NCBI GenBank assembly: GCA_940337035.1
Contig: OW679197.1
Span: 57,371,903 to 57,435,902, forward strand
Direction of reading: 5' to 3'
DNA from: Agriotes lineatus
Taxonomy: Eukaryota; Arthropoda; Insecta; Coleoptera; Elateridae
Length of the DNA stretch: 64,000 nucleotides
A program made the position numbers and the translations under genes. The notes beneath the pieces were generated by a model that did not search any database, was not told where the DNA came from, and saw nothing but the letters and a program-made list of their open reading frames with translations. Numbering within the stretch: position 1 is the first letter of the stretch; every line of letters begins with the position of its first letter. Below, in pieces: positions 62,691-64,000 of the stretch.

Positions 62691-63660
62691 ATAGCTATTC
62701 TGCTATACTTGTACACGTAAAACACCCAAAAAGTGCACATAGAGCTTTATATTTCATGTGGCCAACTGCAAGTTCATAATCTGACAAATACATACCCGAT
62801 AAAAATCTTAGAGTGCTATTTCGGCAACCAGCAGTAGTAAATCGATCATATTATCAGTGCTGGGTGCCATGAATACGGATAAAATAAAATAAAATCTAAG
62901 CAAATACCCGCTGATGTAGCAAATTCACTTATTCAACGCTATCTTAATGCAAATTCGGCATCCAGCTTAAAGATATTTTTTATGCAATACCAGTACACGT
63001 AAAGCACACCAGAAGTGCACATAGAGCTTTATGTTTCCACTTGGCCAATCGCAAGTACATAGCCTGACAAATACATACTCGATAAAAATCCTAGAGTGCT
63101 ATTTCAACAACCAGCAGTAGTAAATCGTTCATATTGTAACTGCTGGATGCAACGAATGCGGATAAAATATAATAAAATCTAAGGAAAACTTCGCTGATGT
63201 TGCAAATTTACTTATTCAACGCATCTTAATGCAAATTCAGCATCCAATTGTTGGGACAGTCATAAAAATATTTCTTTTGCAATACTTGTAGATGTAAAAC
63301 ACACCAGAAGTGCACATAGAGCTTTATGTTGCCATGTGGCCAATCGTAAGTACATAATCTGAAAATGAATCCTTCAGTAAAGATCCCAGGGTGCTATTTC
63401 TGCAACCAGATGTAGTAAATCGTGCATGTTGTCACTGATGGGTGCCATGAATGCGGATAGAATGTAATAAAATGCAATGAAAAGCTCGTTGCAGCCTTAA
63501 GTGCACTTATTAAACGCCATCTTAATGCAAATTCAGTATCCAATTGCTAGGAGAAATTTAAAGCTGTTTCTTATGCAATACCAGTACACGTAAAGCACAC
63601 CAGAAGTGCATATAGAGCTTTATGTTTCCATGTGGCCAATCGTAAGTACATAATCTGACA

Positions 63661-64000
63661 AATGCGTTCATGTTTAATTAGGGGGAAATAGCCATAAGCC
63701 TGCCACGCTGGCTAGACGGGTTGGCAAGCATGAGGTGATTCTTCTAACTTGAACCGGGTGCGCCACCGTTGGTCCTTCCTTTTGATTCTTCCGCTGCCGC
63801 ACTTGAGTTGCCCTCCCTCATTAAGAACAAACTAATTGCTGAGCCATTAATCTCCGTTATTAGAAGTTGCCTCTTGTGCTAGTTTTGGTCCGCCCCGGGT
63901 ATTTTATATCCCGGTACCCGCTATATCTAACGAGCTTTCCCCTATCCGCCACCTGGGGAGGCGCCCGGTTGAGGATCTAGCAACCCCGCCGGGTAATCGA
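63661..64000. other. GC-richer terminal segment, unassigned
   Basis: Satellite similarity ends near 63660 (AATTAGGGGGAAATAGCC). The rest contains CGGGTTGGCAAGC, CGGGTGCGCCACC, CCCCGGGTATTTTATATCCC and CACCTGGGGAGGCGCCCGG, i.e. several short GC palindromes. This could be the start of a retroelement continuing beyond the window; no ORF supports it. Confidence 0.35.

Larger units (their letters stand above)
57925..63660 (+). repeat. ~296-bp satellite array, interrupted
   Basis: The string CGTAAAACACACCAGAAGTG or a close variant recurs at about 58030, 58330, 58626, 59690, 59986, 60281, 60577, 60872, 61158, 61453, 61750, 62715, then near 62998, 63293 and 63588. Most spacings are 295-300 bp. Units also share AATTCACTTATTAAACGC, CAACCAGCTGTAGTAAATCG and CCATGAATACGGATAAAATA. 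Divergence between units is substantial. Some neighbours at 592-bp offset resemble each other more closely (59820-60240 versus 60420-60830), implying dimer-level amplification. Gaps at 58800-59520 and 62030-62690 are insertions. Confidence 0.92.

Noticed and set aside
57925..63660. CRISPR-like repeat array
   Set aside because: Units are about 296 bp of contiguous satellite without short repeats and spacers, and the genome is eukaryotic.

Overview
This is eukaryotic, almost certainly insect, DNA. Supporting signs are a spliced clip-domain serine protease homologue with 53-58 bp introns, a roo-like BEL/Pao retrotransposon primed by tRNA-Tyr, two Penelope-like elements, several non-LTR retrotransposon remnants, a piggyBac-type MITE and many TA-flanked fold-back repeats ending in ACAGGGTG. 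A beetle is plausible from the repeat flavour, but that is a weak inference. There are no operons, rRNA genes or CRISPR arrays, and I found no tRNA gene.

Layout: 1-8075 is an 8-kb minisatellite of 12-bp units. 8076-10845 has no recognisable gene. 10846-19527 is a BEL/Pao element with one open 2408-codon gag-pol-env frame; its two LTRs agree in one half and disagree in the other. 19528-22348 is AT-rich spacer with small palindromes. 22349-23679 is the only convincing host gene, a five-exon clip-domain serine protease homologue that has lost its catalytic residues. 24128-25305 is a giant palindrome, 25311-26945 a truncated Penelope-like element between inverted repeats, and 27245-31170 a decayed RTE-like LINE. 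31220-31470 is a CXC-type cysteine-rich remnant, 31954-32776 a second giant palindrome, 33487-34230 a second Penelope fragment, and 35343-35950 a piggyBac-type MITE.

36655-47072 is the most interesting object: a 10.4-kb fold-back DNA transposon. Its terminal inverted repeats consist of about 210 bp of unique end followed by exact 147-bp tandem repeats (about 8 on the left, 17 on the right). Between them lies an intact 1562-aa protein with a DDE transposase core, PHD finger, YqaJ/lambda-exonuclease-like nuclease, Ulp1-type cysteine protease and a C-terminal zinc finger. It resembles FB/NOF (Rehavkus-type Mutator-like) elements and interrupts a LINE reverse transcriptase whose frame resumes on the other side. 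The same LINE is also split by a 1.75-kb palindrome (47393-49145). A further fold-back element with a perfect 9-bp target duplication lies at 49740-50518.

50528-57900 holds MITEs, a decayed LINE, hairpins, an orphan satellite monomer and a second CXC remnant. 57925-63660 is an approximately 296-bp satellite array, interrupted by two MITEs and by a block carrying a 30-bp minisatellite. The window ends in a GC-richer segment I cannot assign. Overall this is accessory, repeat-dominated chromatin in which mobile elements are nested in one another.
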